From positions 1-46,305 of the forward strand of contig CANMUN010000016.1 of the NCBI GenBank assembly GCA_947500875.1: a stretch of DNA of 46,305 nt, in the 5' to 3' direction. This document shows, in pieces, positions 25,141 to 36,148 of the stretch (position 1 is the stretch's first letter; each line of letters begins with the position of its first letter). Under the pieces are notes generated by a model. It was given only the letters and a program-made list of their open reading frames with translations, ran no database searches and had not been told where the DNA came from. The translations under genes and the position numbers were made by a program. Source of the DNA: Flavobacteriales bacterium (lineage in GTDB: Bacteria; Bacteroidota; Bacteroidia; Flavobacteriales_D; Crocinitomicaceae).

Positions 25141-25692
25141 ATGTCAGACGTTACGAAAAAATGGTATGTGGTCCGTGCAATCAGCGGAAAGGAAAAGAAG
25201 GTGAAAGAATTGCTGGAGCTGGAAATTACCCGTCAACGTTTAAACGATTTTGTCGCACAAATTTTAATTCCTACGGAAAAGGTTTTTCAAATCCGCAACG
25301 GTAAAAAAATCAACAAGGAAAAGGCATACCTGCCAGGTTATGTCTTAATTGAAGCAAACCTCATTGGTGAGGTGCCCCACGTGATCAAAAACATTCCGAA
25401 TGTGATAGGGTTTTTGGGTACCGAAAAAGGTGGAGCACCGGTTCCGATGCGTTTGTCTGAAGTTAATCGAATTTTGGGTAAAGTAGATGAATTAACCGAA
25501 AACGAAGAGGAATTACGCATTCCATTTGTGGTGGGGGAATCGGTTAAGGTGATTGATGGTCCTTTCAATAATTTCAGCGGGGTTATCGATGAGATCAACG
25601 AGGAGAAGAAGAAATTGAAAGTGATGGTGAAAATATTTGGAAGAAAGAACTTGTTGGAGCTAAGCTACATGCAAGTTGAGAAAGAGGTTTAA
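25141..25692 (+). CDS. nusG: Transcription termination/antitermination factor NusG
   Basis: The 183-residue protein binds RNA polymerase and links it to the ribosome or Rho. The N-terminal domain begins KKWYVVRAISGKEKKVKELLELEI with LPGYVLIE near its end, and the C-terminal KOW domain has FVVGESVKVIDGPFNNFSGVIDEIN. Length is normal for the phylum. It follows secE by 11 bases. Confidence 0.98.
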   Translation: MSDVTKKWYVVRAISGKEKKVKELLELEITRQRLNDFVAQILIPTEKVFQIRNGKKINKEKAYLPGYVLIEANLIGEVPHVIKNIPNVIGFLGTEKGGAPVPMRLSEVNRILGKVDELTENEEELRIPFVVGESVKVIDGPFNNFSGVIDEINEEKKKLKVMVKIFGRKNLLELSYMQVEKEV

Positions 25693-25760
25693 AGAGTGTA
25701 TTAACCGTAGGAGTAAGGAAAACGAACAAAGCTTCCCGTGAGTACTTATGTTAGACTACA

Positions 25761-25768
25761 TAAATTTG
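25761..25768 (+). promoter_or_regulatory. Possible -7 box before rplK
   Basis: TAAATTTG matches TAnnTTTG exactly and ends five bases before the rplK ATG. With no -33 TTTG in an AT-rich leader this may be fortuitous. Confidence 0.3.
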
Positions 25769-25773
25769 AATAG

Positions 25774-26220
25774 ATGGCTAAAGAAGTAGCAGCTTTGATT
25801 AAATTGCAAGTCAAAGGAGGCGCGGCGAATCCATCGCCGCCCATTGGTCCCGCTCTTGGAGCAAAAGGGGTTAACATCATGGAGTTCTGCAAACAGTTTA
25901 ATGCAAGAACCCAAGATAAAGCAGGAAAGGTTGTTCCCGTGGTAATTACTGTTTATGCGGACAAGTCGTTTGATTTTATTCTCAAGACGGCACCAGCAGC
26001 AGTGCAAATCATCGAACACACCAAAATCAAGAAAGGATCATCCGAACCGAATAAATCGAAAGTAGGTTCCATTTCATGGGACCAGATTCGCGTTATTGCT
26101 GAGGATAAACTTCCGGATTTAAATTGCTTTACGGTGGATGCCGCCATGTCCATGGTTGCTGGGACTGCACGTAGTATGGGGGTCAATGTTAAAGGGGGCG
26201 AAGCTCCTAAAACCAAATAA
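25774..26220 (+). CDS. rplK: Ribosomal protein uL11
   Basis: The 148-residue protein binds the GTPase-associated centre of 23S rRNA. It has the N-terminal signature [33 protein letters not shown] and the C-terminal RNA-binding [17 protein letters not shown]. Full length. It is 81 bases downstream of nusG, the longest spacer between nusG and rplL. Confidence 0.98.
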   Translation: MAKEVAALIKLQVKGGAANPSPPIGPALGAKGVNIMEFCKQFNARTQDKAGKVVPVVITVYADKSFDFILKTAPAAVQIIEHTKIKKGSSEPNKSKVGSISWDQIRVIAEDKLPDLNCFTVDAAMSMVAGTARSMGVNVKGGEAPKTK

Positions 26221-26231
26221 ATCGAACAGAC

Positions 26232-26927
26232 ATGAAAAGAATTTCTAAAAAAAGAAAAGAGGTTTTGTCTAAAGTAGATTTAGCCAAGACCTATCCGCTA
26301 TCCGAAGCTTGTGATTTGGTAAAAGTAATTTCAACAACTAAGTTCGACGCGTCGGTTGATATTGCGGTACGATTAGGAGTAGATCCTCGTAAAGCGAATC
26401 AAATGGTTCGTGGTACGGTAGCGCTTCCACATGGAACAGGAAAAGACATGCGTGTTTTAGTTCTTTGTACTCCTGACAAAGAGGACGAGGCTAAAGCGGC
26501 AGGTGCTGATTTTGTAGGATTGGACGACTATATCGCGAAAATTAAAGACGGTTGGACCGCTGTTGATGTAATTATCACGATGCCTTCAGTTATGGGTAAG
26601 GTTGGTGCTCTTGGACGAATTTTAGGGCCAAGAGGATTGATGCCTAATCCAAAGACTGGTACGGTTACGCCTGATGTGGGTAAAGCGGTTCAAGAAGTTA
26701 AAGCCGGTAAGATTGACTTTAAAGTGGATAAATACGGTATCGTACATTCCGCCGTTGGAAAAGTTAGTTTTGACGGGTCTAAACTGAAAGAAAACGCAAA
26801 CGAGTTGATTCAAACCTTGCTTCGTTTGAAACCATCAGCAGCGAAAGGAACGTACATCAAGAGCATCGCTATAAGCTCTACCATGAGTGCAGGAATTCAA
26901 ATAGATACCAAATCAGTAACTGCTTAA
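26232..26927 (+). CDS. rplA: Ribosomal protein uL1
   Basis: The 231-residue protein forms the L1 stalk and, in many bacteria, represses its own L11-L1 operon by binding the mRNA. It has [30 protein letters not shown] and [22 protein letters not shown], both family signatures. The gene lies 11 bases after rplK. I do not see a clear copy of the rRNA L1 site in the leader. Confidence 0.98.
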   Translation: MKRISKKRKEVLSKVDLAKTYPLSEACDLVKVISTTKFDASVDIAVRLGVDPRKANQMVRGTVALPHGTGKDMRVLVLCTPDKEDEAKAAGADFVGLDDYIAKIKDGWTAVDVIITMPSVMGKVGALGRILGPRGLMPNPKTGTVTPDVGKAVQEVKAGKIDFKVDKYGIVHSAVGKVSFDGSKLKENANELIQTLLRLKPSAAKGTYIKSIAISSTMSAGIQIDTKSVTA

Positions 26928-26936
26928 AATCGAACC

Positions 26937-27455
26937 ATGAACAGAGAAGAAAAAGCACAGTACATTGATGATTTGGCCGCTGAATTATCAACAGCAAATG
27001 TCCTTTATTTAACCGATACAGCCGATTTAACGGTAGAGTCCGTAAATGCACTTCGTAGACGTTGTTTTCAAACGCAAATTTCTTTAAAGGTGGTGAAAAA
27101 CGCTTTATTGAAAAAAGCAATGGAGCGCGTTGAAGGAAGAAATTATGGTGAATTAGTTGGGTTACTTAAGGGTTCCACCTCTATAATGATTAGCCAAGAG
27201 GCCAACGCCCCAGCAAGATTGATCCAGGAATTCAGAAAAAAGAATGCCAAGCCAATTTTGAAAGGAGCTTACGTTGAAGAGGCGATATTTATTGGAGATA
27301 ATCAATTGATAACGCTCGAATTTATGAAGTCGAAAGATGAATTGATTGGCGAAATCATTGGCTTATTACAAAGTCCTGCCAAAAATGTGGTTTCAGGTCT
27401 TACAGGTGCTGGTGCAAAAATAGCGGGTATTTTAAAAACCCTCGAAGAGAGATAA
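26937..27455 (+). CDS. rplJ: Ribosomal protein uL10
   Basis: The 172-residue protein anchors the L7/L12 stalk to the ribosome. It has the N-terminal LYLTDTADLTVESVNALRR and VVKNALLKKAME, a KGSTSIMIS strand, and a helical C-terminal tail (LLQSPAKNVVSGLTGAGAKIAGILKTLEER) where L7/L12 dimers bind. It lies nine bases after rplA and 28 before rplL. Confidence 0.97.
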   Translation: MNREEKAQYIDDLAAELSTANVLYLTDTADLTVESVNALRRRCFQTQISLKVVKNALLKKAMERVEGRNYGELVGLLKGSTSIMISQEANAPARLIQEFRKKNAKPILKGAYVEEAIFIGDNQLITLEFMKSKDELIGEIIGLLQSPAKNVVSGLTGAGAKIAGILKTLEER

Positions 27456-27483
27456 TTATTAACGTTTTATAAAATCAAATACA

Positions 27484-27867
27484 ATGGCTGAATTAAAGCA
27501 AATCGCAGAAACCTTGGTTAATCTTACTGTTAAAGAAGTAAATGAATTAGCCGCAATTTTAAAAGAAGAATACGGAATTGAGCCCGCTGCTGCAGCTCCA
27601 GTAATGGTTGCAGGTGGTCCTGCTGCCGGTGGTGGTGAAGCTCAAGTAGAAGAACAAACAGAATTCAACGTATTGTTGAAAGCTGCTGGTGCAAGTAAAT
27701 TAGCAGTGGTTAAACTTGTGAAAGAGTTAACAGGCCTAGGACTTAAAGAAGCAAAAGACCTAGTTGACGCAGCACCAGCAAACCTAAAAGAAGCCGTATC
27801 GAAAGATGAAGCAGAAGGGTTGAAAAAAGCCCTTGAAGAGGCGGGTGCTGAAGTTGAAATCAAGTAA
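27484..27867 (+). CDS. rplL: Ribosomal protein bL12 (L7/L12)
   Basis: The 127-residue stalk protein recruits translation factors. It has an N-terminal dimerisation region, a flexible Ala/Gly/Pro hinge at about residues 36-55, and the C-terminal domain with [34 protein letters not shown]. The hinge is low-complexity DNA by nature, not a repeat element. A stable hairpin follows before rpoB. Confidence 0.98.
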   Translation: MAELKQIAETLVNLTVKEVNELAAILKEEYGIEPAAAAPVMVAGGPAAGGGEAQVEEQTEFNVLLKAAGASKLAVVKLVKELTGLGLKEAKDLVDAAPANLKEAVSKDEAEGLKKALEEAGAEVEIK

Positions 27868-27881
27868 TTTTTTCGTTTTTT

Positions 27882-27922
27882 AACAGGAAAGGCAACCGAT
27901 TTATCGGGTGCCTTGTCCTGTT
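27882..27922 (+). other. Hairpin in the rplL-rpoB spacer, possible attenuator or processing site
   Basis: AACAGGA pairs with TCCTGTT and AAGGCA with TGCCTT, capped by CCGA/TCGG around TTTA, giving a nearly continuous stem of about 17 pairs. It begins 15 bases after the rplL stop. The following bases are not a clean T run, so partial termination or RNase III-type cleavage is more likely than full termination. In E. coli the same spacer carries an attenuator and a processing site. Confidence 0.6.
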
Positions 27923-27963
27923 TAGTAGGTTTTCTCGTTTATTAAAAATTAATATTATATCCC

Positions 27964-30900
27964 TTGGCAAATCAAAGCAATTCTAAAAGAATTAATTTTG
28001 CCTCCAGTACAAATAAATTCGATTACCCGGATTTTTTGGAGGTTCAATTGAAATCGTTTCAAGAGTTTTTTCAGTTAGAAACTACTCCCGAAAATCGAGA
28101 AAGTGAAGGTCTTTTCAAAGTGTTTTCTGAAAATTTTCCAATCACGGATACCAGGAATCAATTCGTGCTGGAGTTTTTAGATTACTTTATCGATCCTCCA
28201 AGGTATTCCATAGAAGAATGCATCGACCGAGGGTTGACGTACAGCTTGCCCCTCAAGGCAAAATTAAAATTATATTGTACCGATCCTGACCACGAGGATT
28301 TTGAAACCATCGTTCAGGACGTTTATTTAGGTACGATTCCTTACATGACTCCGAAAGGTTCGTTCGTAGTGAATGGGGCAGAAAGGGTGATCGTATCTCA
28401 GCTTCATCGTTCCCCGGGGGTGTTCTTTGGTCACTCGCGTCATGCCAACGGAACAAAATTATATTCCGCTCGAATTATTCCATTCAAAGGTTCTTGGATG
28501 GAATTTGCTACGGACATAAACAGCGTCATGTATGCGTACATTGACCGTAAGAAGAAATTACCGCTCACCACGCTTTTCCGTGCGATGGGCTATGAATCCG
28601 ATAAGGAAATATTGGAGATTTTCGGTTTGGCTGACGAAGTTAAAATTACTAAGTCGACCATTAAAAAACTTGTTGGCCGAAGGTTGGCTGCGCGTCTTTT
28701 GAAAACGTGGATCGAGGATTTCGTGGATGAAGATACAGGAGAAGTGGTTTCCATGGAACGCAACGAAGTGATTCTTGATCGTGAATTATTGATTGGCGAA
28801 GAACACTTGGACGCGATTCTTGACTGCGGCGCAAAATCGTTGATTTTACATCGCGAGAATGCCAATTCAACGGATTACACCATCATTTATAACACCCTTC
28901 AAAAGGATTCTACCAATTCGGAAAAAGAAGCGATTGAGTACATTTATCGTCAGTTGAGAAATGCTGATGCCCCGGATTTTGAAACAGCAAAAGGAGTTTT
29001 CGAAAAACTCTTTTTCTCCGATACCCGTTACGATTTAGGGGAAGTTGGGCGCTACAGAATTAATAAGAAGTTGAAAATAAATCCCGATGAAGATTCTCGA
29101 GTTCTAACGAAAGAGGATATTATTCAGATTGTCAAGTATTTAATTGAACTTATCAATTCAAAGGCAGATATTGATGACATCGATCACCTTTCAAACCGTC
29201 GAGTTCGTACGGTTGGGGAGCAGCTCTATGCTCAGTTTGGTGTTGGTTTGGCAAGAATGGCAAGAACCATCCGAGAGCGCATGAACGTGCGAGATAATGA
29301 GGTGTTCACGCCCATCGACTTGATCAATGCCAAAACACTAAGTTCCGTTATTAATTCATTCTTCGGAACGAACCAACTTTCCCAGTTCATGGACCAAACC
29401 AACCCCCTTGCGGAGGTTACTCACAAGAGACGATTGTCGGCCCTCGGACCAGGTGGACTATCCAGGGAAAGAGCAGGTTTCGAAGTCCGAGACGTACACT
29501 ACACGCATTACGGTCGTCTGTGTACTATTGAAACGCCTGAAGGTCCAAACATCGGTCTTATTTCTTCCCTGTGCGTTTACGCTAAAGTGAATAAATTAGG
29601 ATTTATTGAAACTCCCTACCGTAAAATTGATAACGGTAAAGTGGATTTCGCCGGTGAACCCATCTATTTAGCAGCAGAAGAAGAAGATGGCAAGACCATC
29701 GCGCAAGCCAATGCTAAAATGGATGCTAAAGGTAATTTCTTAACCGAGGTTGTTAAGGCGCGTTGCGAAGGGGATTTTCCATTGGTAAGTCCGAAAGAAT
29801 TGCAGCTGATGGACGTTGGTGCAAACCAAATCGCGTCAATCGCCGCCTCTTCCATTCCATTCTTGGAACACGACGATGCAAACCGCGCGTTGATGGGATC
29901 GAACATGCAACGTCAAGCAGTTCCTCTCTTAAAGCCTCAGTCTCCGATTGTGGGAACGGGTATCGAGGAATTGGTTGCGCGAGATTCACGCGTATTGATC
30001 AATGCAGAAGGTGATGGTACGGTGGAGTACGTAGATGCCAATGAAATTGTCATTCGCTACGATTGGAACGATGACGACAAGCTGGTGTCTTTTGAAAGCG
30101 AAGTTAAATCGTACCGGTTGACTAAGTTTACCAAAACTAACCAAAGCACGTGCATTAACTTAAAACCCATTGTTGCAATGGGCGACCGCGTTGCAAAAGG
30201 ACAAGTTCTCTGTGAAGGTTATGCCACGCAAAACGGTGAATTAGCCCTTGGCCAAAACTTAAAGGTAGCCTTCATGCCTTGGAAAGGATACAACTTCGAG
30301 GATGCGATTGTGATATCGGAAAAAATCGTTCGCGATGACGTATTTACGTCCATCCATGTCGATGAATATTCCCTGGAAGTGCGGGATACCAAGCGCGGTA
30401 TGGAAGAACTAACGGCCGACATTCCGAACGTGAGTGAGGAAGCAACCAAAGATTTGGATGAAAACGGCTTGATTAGAATTGGTGCAGAAATTAAAGAAGG
30501 GGATATCTTAATCGGTAAAATTACGCCGAAAGGTGAGACTGATCCATCTCCTGAAGAGCGATTACTACGCGCTATTTTTGGGGACAAAGCAGGAGATGTG
30601 AAAGATGCTTCCCTAAAAGCAGGACCCTCCCTTCGAGGAACAGTGATCGATAAAAGGTTGTTTTCAAGAGCAACCAAGGACCGCAAGTCTAAATCCCAGG
30701 ATAAACCGATTCTTGATACACTTGATGCTGAATACCACAAGGATTACAGCGATTTGAAAGAGAAGTTGGTTGAGAAACTCATGGTGATTCTTGGCGAAAG
30801 CAAATCAGCAGGTGTTTTCAATAATTTCCGTGAAGAACTTATCAAGAAAGGAACCAAGTTTTCGGCAAAAGCGATCTTTGCTTTGGATTTAACCATCGTT

Positions 30901-31773
30901 AATCCGTTGAACTGGACGGCTGACGACAAGGTTAATCAAATGGTTAGCAGAGTGTTGCATAATTTCAGCATTAAAGCCAACGATTTGTTAGGTAATTACA
31001 AACGTAAGAAGTTCCACGTATCGGTTGGGGATGAATTGCCCGCAGGTATATTGAAACTTGCTAAAGTGTACGTTGCCAAAAAACGCAAGTTGCGCGTTGG
31101 GGATAAAATGGCGGGAAGACACGGTAACAAAGGCATAGTTGCGAACATTGTTCGTCAAGAAGACATGCCTTTCCTTGCGGATGGTACACCGGTTGACATT
31201 GTGTTAAATCCACTTGGGGTACCTTCCAGGATGAACCTAGGTCAGATTTACGAAACGGTGTTAGGATGGGCCGGTGAGAAATTGGGAGTAAAATTTGCAA
31301 CTCCAATTTTTGATGGGGCACATCCGGACGAGATCGATGCCTACTGCGAAAAAGCAGGGGTTCCTAAATCAGGAAAAGTATATTTACAAGACGGAGGGAC
31401 CGGAGAGACCTTCGATCAGCCGGCTACCGTAGGAATCATCTACATGTTGAAGCTATCCCACATGGTCGACGATAAAATGCACGCACGTTCCATCGGACCG
31501 TACTCGCTCATTACGCAGCAACCTCTCGGCGGGAAAGCCCAGTTCGGAGGTCAGCGTTTCGGTGAAATGGAGGTTTGGGCCATCGAGGCATTCGGTGCGG
31601 CAAATATCCTACAAGAACTCCTTACCGTTAAATCGGACGACGTTATTGGTCGAGCGAAAGCTTACGAAGCAATCGTTAAAGGAGACAACATTCCTGAACC
31701 GGGTATACCTGAATCCTTTAATGTATTGCTGCATGAACTTAAAGGATTGTGCTTAAATGTATCGATGGATTAA
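27964..31773 (+). CDS. rpoB: DNA-directed RNA polymerase subunit beta
   Basis: The 1269-residue subunit forms one side of the RNA polymerase active cleft. The start is TTG, giving an N-terminus that aligns with the family at [18 protein letters not shown]. The rifampicin-binding region reads [19 protein letters not shown] then LSALGPGGL, with the sensitive-type Q, D, H and S residues. Late motifs include the catalytic-cleft [10 protein letters not shown] and [18 protein letters not shown] at the C-terminus. The spacer to rpoC is 24 bases. No ATG is available near the N-terminus, so weak TTG initiation may set its level relative to rplL. Confidence 0.98.
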   Translation: MANQSNSKRINFASSTNKFDYPDFLEVQLKSFQEFFQLETTPENRESEGLFKVFSENFPITDTRNQFVLEFLDYFIDPPRYSIEECIDRGLTYSLPLKAKLKLYCTDPDHEDFETIVQDVYLGTIPYMTPKGSFVVNGAERVIVSQLHRSPGVFFGHSRHANGTKLYSARIIPFKGSWMEFATDINSVMYAYIDRKKKLPLTTLFRAMGYESDKEILEIFGLADEVKITKSTIKKLVGRRLAARLLKTWIEDFVDEDTGEVVSMERNEVILDRELLIGEEHLDAILDCGAKSLILHRENANSTDYTIIYNTLQKDSTNSEKEAIEYIYRQLRNADAPDFETAKGVFEKLFFSDTRYDLGEVGRYRINKKLKINPDEDSRVLTKEDIIQIVKYLIELINSKADIDDIDHLSNRRVRTVGEQLYAQFGVGLARMARTIRERMNVRDNEVFTPIDLINAKTLSSVINSFFGTNQLSQFMDQTNPLAEVTHKRRLSALGPGGLSRERAGFEVRDVHYTHYGRLCTIETPEGPNIGLISSLCVYAKVNKLGFIETPYRKIDNGKVDFAGEPIYLAAEEEDGKTIAQANAKMDAKGNFLTEVVKARCEGDFPLVSPKELQLMDVGANQIASIAASSIPFLEHDDANRALMGSNMQRQAVPLLKPQSPIVGTGIEELVARDSRVLINAEGDGTVEYVDANEIVIRYDWNDDDKLVSFESEVKSYRLTKFTKTNQSTCINLKPIVAMGDRVAKGQVLCEGYATQNGELALGQNLKVAFMPWKGYNFEDAIVISEKIVRDDVFTSIHVDEYSLEVRDTKRGMEELTADIPNVSEEATKDLDENGLIRIGAEIKEGDILIGKITPKGETDPSPEERLLRAIFGDKAGDVKDASLKAGPSLRGTVIDKRLFSRATKDRKSKSQDKPILDTLDAEYHKDYSDLKEKLVEKLMVILGESKSAGVFNNFREELIKKGTKFSAKAIFALDLTIVNPLNWTADDKVNQMVSRVLHNFSIKANDLLGNYKRKKFHVSVGDELPAGILKLAKVYVAKKRKLRVGDKMAGRHGNKGIVANIVRQEDMPFLADGTPVDIVLNPLGVPSRMNLGQIYETVLGWAGEKLGVKFATPIFDGAHPDEIDAYCEKAGVPKSGKVYLQDGGTGETFDQPATVGIIYMLKLSHMVDDKMHARSIGPYSLITQQPLGGKAQFGGQRFGEMEVWAIEAFGAANILQELLTVKSDDVIGRAKAYEAIVKGDNIPEPGIPESFNVLLHELKGLCLNVSMD

Positions 31774-31797
31774 TTAACTTAAGAAAAGAAAAATACA

Positions 31798-34700
31798 ATG
31801 GCGTTTAAGAAAGAAGCCCCAAAAAAACAAAACAGCTTTAGTAAAATAACCATTTCCTTGGCTTCGCCAGAAGTCATTCTGGAGCAGTCAAGCGGAGAGG
31901 TTTTAAAACCAGAGACCATCAATTACCGTACGTACAAGCCGGAAAGAGATGGTTTGTTTTGCGAGCGTATTTTTGGTCCCGTTAAAGATTATGAGTGCCA
32001 TTGTGGTAAATACAAGCGCATTCGATACAAAGGGATCATCTGCGATCGTTGCGGTGTAGAGGTAACCGAGAAGAAGGTGCGTAGAGAGCGCATGGGGCAT
32101 ATCGCTTTGGTGGTTCCCGTTGCGCATATTTGGTATTTTAGATCCCTTCCTAATAAGATTGGTTACCTTTTAGGTATTCCTACCAAAAAGTTGGATCAAA
32201 TCATCTATTATGAGCGTTATGTTGTAATTCAGGAGGGATTGGTCAATTCTATCGAAGGGGTGAACCTGAAAAAGTATGATTTTCTCTCTGAAGAAGATTA
32301 TTTGGACCTGATCGATAATCCTGCCTTGAAAGACAACCATTACCTCGACGATAGCGATCCGAACAAGTTTATTGCAAAAATGGGGGCAGAGGCCCTTCAC
32401 GATTTGTTGAAAGGTTTGGATTTAAATTCACTTTCCTATGACCTTCGCCTTGCTGCTGATACTGAAACCTCGGTACAAAGGAAAAACGAAGCATTGAAAA
32501 GGCTGCAAGTGGTGGAAGCCATGCGCGACTCACAGACACGCATTGACAACCGACCGGAATGGATGATTGTGAAGGTGGTTCCTGTTATTCCGCCCGAATT
32601 GCGTCCTTTAGTTCCGCTGGACGGAGGACGATTTGCTACCTCGGATTTGAACGATTTATACCGTCGTGTAATTATCCGAAACAACCGTTTAAAACGTTTA
32701 ATTGAGATTAAAGCTCCTGAAGTAATTTTAAGAAATGAAAAACGGATGCTTCAAGAAGCCGTAGATTCATTATTTGATAATTCTCGAAAGTCCAGTGCTG
32801 TTAAAACGGAATCTAACCGTGCTTTGAAATCCCTTTCGGATTCCTTGAAAGGTAAACAAGGGCGTTTTCGTCAAAACTTACTTGGAAAGAGGGTGGATTA
32901 TTCCGCACGTTCCGTAATTGTTGTTGGACCGGATTTGAAGTTGCACGAGTGCGGCCTACCCAAAGACATGGCAGCAGAACTTTACAAGCCATTCATCATC
33001 CGTAAAATGATTGAACGAGGTATTGTAAAAACGGTTAAATCTGCAAAAAAGATTGTTGATAAAAAAGAACCGGTAGTCTGGGACATTTTAGAGAACGTAC
33101 TGAAAGGTCACCCCGTTCTGTTGAATAGGGCTCCTACGCTTCACCGTTTAGGTATCCAAGCGTTTCAGCCTAAATTAATTGAAGGTAAAGCAATTCGCCT
33201 GCATCCTTTGGTTACGACAGCCTTCAACGCGGATTTTGACGGTGACCAAATGGCGGTGCATTTACCCCTTGGTAACGCTGCAATTTTGGAAGCTCAATTA
33301 TTAATGTTGGCTTCTCACAACATCTTGAACCCAGCCAATGGCGCTCCTATTGCGGTTCCATCTCAAGACATGGTTCTCGGTCTTTATTACATGACCAAGG
33401 GAAAAGTTTCCACCGAGACGGAAATCGTTAAAGGCGAAGGGAAAACGTTTTACTCCCCAGAAGAGGTTATCATTGCCTACAATGAGCGAAAACTTGACCT
33501 TCATGCACCCATTAAGGTTAAAACCTTTGACCTCAATGAGCAAGGTGTCCCTGTGTTGAAAATGATTGAAACCACCTGCGGTAGAGTATTGTTCAATGAG
33601 AAAGTACCGCGTGAGGCAGGATTCATCAACGACGTGTTGACCAAAAAGGCCTTACGTGATATCATCGGTGAGGTATTGAAAGTTTCCGGAACTTCAAGAA
33701 CAGCCCAGTTCCTCGATGATATTAAGAATCTAGGATACAGCATGGCTTTCAAAGGTGGCTTATCCTTTAATTTGGACAACATCATCATTCCAAAACAAAA
33801 ATCAGAATTGGTAGCAAAAGCCGAAGCAGAAGTATTGGATGTGATGGAGAATTATCGCAACGGATTCATTACCAATAACGAACGTTACAATCAAATCATC
33901 GATATTTGGACACATACCAATTCGCGATTGACACAAACGTTGATGGATCAGCTCAAGGCAGACCGTCAAGGGTTTAACCCTATCTATATGATGTTTGACT
34001 CTGGAGCTCGTGGTTCGAGGGAACAGATTCGACAGCTTTCCGGTATGCGAGGTTTGATGGCCAAGCCACAAAAATCGGGTGCAACCACGCAAGAAATTAT
34101 TGAAAATCCAATTCTTTCGAACTTTAAAGAAGGTCTTTCAATTCTTGAATACTTCATCTCAACCCACGGTGCCCGTAAAGGTCTTGCCGATACCGCACTT
34201 AAAACAGCGGATGCGGGTTATTTAACACGTCGTCTTGTGGATGTAGCTCAAGATGTAGTGATTAATTCAGAAGATTGTGGTACCCTTCGTGGTATTGTTG
34301 CCTCGGCGTTGAAAAAGAGCGATGAAGTTATTGAGCCATTGTACGACCGAATCCTGGGAAGAACTTCGGTTCACGATGTATTCGTACCCGACTCCGATCG
34401 ATTGATCGTTGCGAGCGGTGAATTAATCACCGAGGATGTCGCTAAGGGAATTGAGTCGAACGGCATTGAAGAGGTGGAAATCCGATCCGTTTTGACCTGT
34501 GAAATGCGAAAAGGGGTTTGTGCAAAATGTTACGGCAGAAACTTGTCAACCCACCGTCCAACCCAGATTGGCGATGCGGTAGGAGTAATTGCTGCACAAT
34601 CCATCGGTGAACCAGGTACGCAGTTAACCTTGAGAACCTTTCACGTTGGGGGTACGGCATCAAACATTGCTGACAGTTCCGATATTAAAGCGAAACATTC

Positions 34701-36096
34701 GGGTAAACTCGAGTTTGAAGAATTAAGAACCATTGATTTTAAAGGAAACGACGGAACCACGAAAACCATCGTTGTTGGTCGTTCAGGAGAAGTAAGGGTT
34801 ATTGATGAAAAAACCGGAATTGTTCTGATGAATGTGAACATTCCTTACGGTTCAGATTTAATGATTAATGGACAGAAATCCATCAAAAAAGGTGATGTTA
34901 TATGTAAATGGGACCCTTACAATGCTTTGATTATAACGGAAGTTAAGGGTAAGGTGTTGTTCAAGGACATGGAACCGGGAATTACCTACCGTGAAGAAAT
35001 GGATGAGCAAACCGGATTCGACCGAATTGTCATCATAGAATCACGGGACAAACGACGAAATCCGGCGATACACATTGTTGATCCTAAATCAAAAGAAACC
35101 ATGAGGGAGTATTCACTTCCTGTTGGGGCAAACGTAATGGTTAAAAACGGAGTGACGGTCGAAGCCGGTGAAACGTTGGTGAAAATTCCAAGAACTTCCG
35201 GTAAGTCGGGAGATATTACGGGAGGTTTACCGCGTGTTACTGAATTATTTGAAGCACGTAATCCTTCCAATCCTGCGGTGGTTTCTGAAATCGATGGAAC
35301 GGCAGCTTTTGGTACCATCAAGCGAGGTAACCGTGAAATCATTATCACGCCCAAGTCAGGTGAACCGAAAAAGTACCTTGTTCCGCTATCGAAACATATT
35401 TTGGTTCAACAGAACGACTTTGTTAGGGCAGGAAGTCCTCTATCAGATGGAGCGATCACGCCTAATGATATTTTGAACATTGAAGGTCCGACGAAAGTAC
35501 AAGAGTATATCGTCAATGAAATTCAAGAAGTATACCGTTTGCAAGGGGTGAAAATCAACGACAAACACTTTGAAGTTATTGTTCGTCAGATGATGCTTAA
35601 AGCCGAAATTATTGATGCTGGTGACACCCGTTTCTTAGAAGGTCAGTCCATCCACAAAGCAGATATTATGGAAGCTAACGATGCGCTTTACGGTATGATG
35701 TTCGTAAGGGACGCCGGTGATTCTACAGAGGTGGAAGCTGGACAAATTATTTCGGTTCGTAAGTTCCGCGATGAAAATTCAAAATTGAAGCGCGAAGACA
35801 AGGCCTTGATAGAAGCAAGGGAGGCAAATCCTGCCACCTCAACGCCACTTCTTCAGGGTATTACGCGAGCTTCGTTGCAAACGCAGTCTTTCATTTCGGC
35901 GGCTTCCTTCCAGGAAACGACCAAAGTGTTGAATGAAGCAGCTATATCAGGGAAAGAAGACCACCTTCTTGGATTGAAAGAAAACGTCATCGTTGGTCAC
36001 TTAATTCCTGCTGGTACAGGGGTTAGAGCATTCCAAAAGATGATTGTTGGTTCCAAAGAAGTGATGGAAAAACTTACCGAAGGTAAAGAAGATTAA
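31798..36096 (+). CDS. rpoC: DNA-directed RNA polymerase subunit beta'
   Basis: The 1432-residue catalytic subunit has the N-terminal zinc site [20 protein letters not shown], the clamp and lid, the active-site NADFDGDQM with D479, D481 and D483 binding magnesium, the trigger-loop region [19 protein letters not shown], and a second cysteine cluster [13 protein letters not shown]. It carries the long insert near the C-terminus usual for the phylum. It is the last gene of the cluster and is followed by a strong terminator. Confidence 0.98.
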   Translation: MAFKKEAPKKQNSFSKITISLASPEVILEQSSGEVLKPETINYRTYKPERDGLFCERIFGPVKDYECHCGKYKRIRYKGIICDRCGVEVTEKKVRRERMGHIALVVPVAHIWYFRSLPNKIGYLLGIPTKKLDQIIYYERYVVIQEGLVNSIEGVNLKKYDFLSEEDYLDLIDNPALKDNHYLDDSDPNKFIAKMGAEALHDLLKGLDLNSLSYDLRLAADTETSVQRKNEALKRLQVVEAMRDSQTRIDNRPEWMIVKVVPVIPPELRPLVPLDGGRFATSDLNDLYRRVIIRNNRLKRLIEIKAPEVILRNEKRMLQEAVDSLFDNSRKSSAVKTESNRALKSLSDSLKGKQGRFRQNLLGKRVDYSARSVIVVGPDLKLHECGLPKDMAAELYKPFIIRKMIERGIVKTVKSAKKIVDKKEPVVWDILENVLKGHPVLLNRAPTLHRLGIQAFQPKLIEGKAIRLHPLVTTAFNADFDGDQMAVHLPLGNAAILEAQLLMLASHNILNPANGAPIAVPSQDMVLGLYYMTKGKVSTETEIVKGEGKTFYSPEEVIIAYNERKLDLHAPIKVKTFDLNEQGVPVLKMIETTCGRVLFNEKVPREAGFINDVLTKKALRDIIGEVLKVSGTSRTAQFLDDIKNLGYSMAFKGGLSFNLDNIIIPKQKSELVAKAEAEVLDVMENYRNGFITNNERYNQIIDIWTHTNSRLTQTLMDQLKADRQGFNPIYMMFDSGARGSREQIRQLSGMRGLMAKPQKSGATTQEIIENPILSNFKEGLSILEYFISTHGARKGLADTALKTADAGYLTRRLVDVAQDVVINSEDCGTLRGIVASALKKSDEVIEPLYDRILGRTSVHDVFVPDSDRLIVASGELITEDVAKGIESNGIEEVEIRSVLTCEMRKGVCAKCYGRNLSTHRPTQIGDAVGVIAAQSIGEPGTQLTLRTFHVGGTASNIADSSDIKAKHSGKLEFEELRTIDFKGNDGTTKTIVVGRSGEVRVIDEKTGIVLMNVNIPYGSDLMINGQKSIKKGDVICKWDPYNALIITEVKGKVLFKDMEPGITYREEMDEQTGFDRIVIIESRDKRRNPAIHIVDPKSKETMREYSLPVGANVMVKNGVTVEAGETLVKIPRTSGKSGDITGGLPRVTELFEARNPSNPAVVSEIDGTAAFGTIKRGNREIIITPKSGEPKKYLVPLSKHILVQQNDFVRAGSPLSDGAITPNDILNIEGPTKVQEYIVNEIQEVYRLQGVKINDKHFEVIVRQMMLKAEIIDAGDTRFLEGQSIHKADIMEANDALYGMMFVRDAGDSTEVEAGQIISVRKFRDENSKLKREDKALIEAREANPATSTPLLQGITRASLQTQSFISAASFQETTKVLNEAAISGKEDHLLGLKENVIVGHLIPAGTGVRAFQKMIVGSKEVMEKLTEGKED

Positions 36097-36115
36097 TTGC
36101 GGTATGCCGTGATTG

Positions 36116-36148
36116 AAAATCCCGCTTCGGCGGGATTTTTTTTACCCA
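36116..36148. terminator. Bidirectional terminator between rpoC and recG
   Basis: AAAATCCCGC pairs with GCGGGATTTT around a TTCG tetraloop, followed by a T run on the plus strand. On the minus strand the stem is followed by TTTTC, so it can end both rpoC and recG transcripts. Confidence 0.92.

Noticed and set aside
27585..27650. Low-complexity Ala/Gly-rich stretch that looks like a repeat.
   Set aside because: It is the normal hinge of L7/L12.
29753..30014. Open frames on both strands inside rpoB.
   Set aside because: They are shadows of the strongly constrained rpoB frame and have no start signal or family resemblance.
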